Assembly: GCA_951394045.1 (NCBI GenBank)
Contig: OX595992.1
Coordinates: 2,771,919-2,835,918 of the forward strand
DNA length: 64,000 nt
Source of the DNA: Nitzschia sp. DOCU1
Lineage: Eukaryota; Bacillariophyta; Bacillariophyceae; Bacillariales; Bacillariaceae
Direction of reading: 5' to 3'
Both the position numbers and the translations under genes were made by a program. Positions 63,299-64,000 of the stretch are shown one piece after another; within the stretch, counting starts at the first letter, position 1, and the number at the start of each line of letters is the position of its first letter. Below the pieces are notes generated by a model. It saw only the letters and a list, made by a program, of their open reading frames with translations, ran no database searches and had not been told where the DNA came from.

Positions 63299-64000
63299 GT
63301 TAGGGTTAGGGTTAGGGTTAGGGTTAGGGTTAGGGTTAGGGTTAGGGTTAGGGTTAGGGTTAGGGTTAGGGTTAGGGTTAGGGTTAGGGTTAGGGTTAGG
63401 GTTAGGGTTAGGGTTAGGGTTAGGGTTAGGGTTAGGGTTAGGGTTAGGGTTAGGGTTAGGGTTAGGGTTAGGGTTAGGGTTAGGGTTAGGGTTAGGGTTA
63501 GGGTTAGGGTTAGGGTTAGGGTTAGGGTTAGGGTTAGGGTTAGGGTTAGGGTTAGGGTTAGGGTTAGGGTTAGGGTTAGGGTTAGGGTTAGGGTTAGGGT
63601 TAGGGTTAGGGTTAGGGTTAGGGTTAGGGTTAGGGTTAGGGTTAGGGTTAGGGTTAGGGTTAGGGTTAGGGTTAGGGTTAGGGTTAGGGTTAGGGTTAGG
63701 GTTAGGGTTAGGGTTAGGGTTAGGGTTAGGGTTAGGGTTAGGGTTAGGGTTAGGGTTAGGGTTAGGGTTAGGGTTAGGGTTAGGGTTAGGGTTAGGGTTA
63801 GGGTTAGGGTTAGGGTTAGGGTTAGGGTTAGGGTTAGGGTTAGGGTTAGGGTTAGGGTTAGGGTTAGGGTTAGGGTTAGGGTTAGGGTTAGGGTTAGGGT
63901 TAGGGTTAGGGTTAGGGTTAGGGTTAGGGTTAGGGTTAGGGTTAGGGTTAGGGTTAGGGTTAGGGTTAGGGTTAGGGTTAGGGTTAGGGTTAGGGTTAGG
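63299..64000 (+). repeat. Telomere, (TTAGGG)n
   Basis: About 117 uninterrupted GTTAGG/TTAGGG units to the end of the window, G-rich strand running outward 5'->3' as expected for a right chromosome end. TTAGGG is the repeat known for diatoms. Confidence 0.98.

Overview
The window is the right-hand end of a eukaryotic nuclear chromosome. It finishes in about 700 bp of perfect TTAGGG repeats. Protein content points to a raphid pennate diatom (Seminavis/Fragilariopsis-like; the species is an inference): a plastid precursor with a signal peptide and a THAF-type cleavage motif, a DUF6824 domain, remains of a receptor cyclase-phosphodiesterase fusion of the diatom type, type II membrane LRR proteins, a bacterial-type quinolinate synthase, and short GT-AG introns of 78-237 nt.

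Region 1 (1-12140) is a nest of transposons. A P-element-like transposase gene on the + strand is cut by two related Ty3/gypsy retrotransposons, both on the - strand. Element A runs off the left edge and its outer LTR is at 3194-3713. Element B (5346-11125) is complete, has two LTRs that look identical by eye, and sits in a CTAG target duplication. In both elements gag and pol share one frame and are separated by a single UGA. Element B's pol is also broken by a 49/50-bp tandem duplication.

Region 2 (12141-36100) mixes intact and decaying genes. Intact genes are organellar ClpP, a lipid (diacylglycerol/sphingosine) kinase-like protein, a three-exon secreted PT-repeat protein, two paralogous Ser-rich small proteins with PxxPxRxxS motifs, and a plastid-targeted protein. 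Decaying genes are a cyclase-phosphodiesterase scattered in three pieces around the secreted gene, an LRR pseudogene, proteins with W-rich modules, and a decayed 0.5-kb duplication.

Region 3 (36300-50600) holds three more Ser-rich disordered proteins and then a striking block. Two inverted paralogues (Cys-rich N-terminus, one membrane segment, Arg/Ser-rich tail) flank a four-exon gene for a 1160-residue protein that joins a DUF6824 domain, one membrane segment and two tandem amino-acid-binding (SBP_bac_3-like) domains. This looks like an uncharacterised membrane sensor.

Region 4 (51600-60800) is ordinary gene space: an ACT-domain organellar protein divergent from quinolinate synthase, Rab GDI, and a type II membrane LRR protein.

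Region 5 (61000-64000) is subtelomere. A metallophosphoesterase pseudogene ends exactly at two interstitial TTAGGG units, a possible healed chromosome break. Satellite-like repeats with periods near 191 and 152 bp follow, then the telomere.
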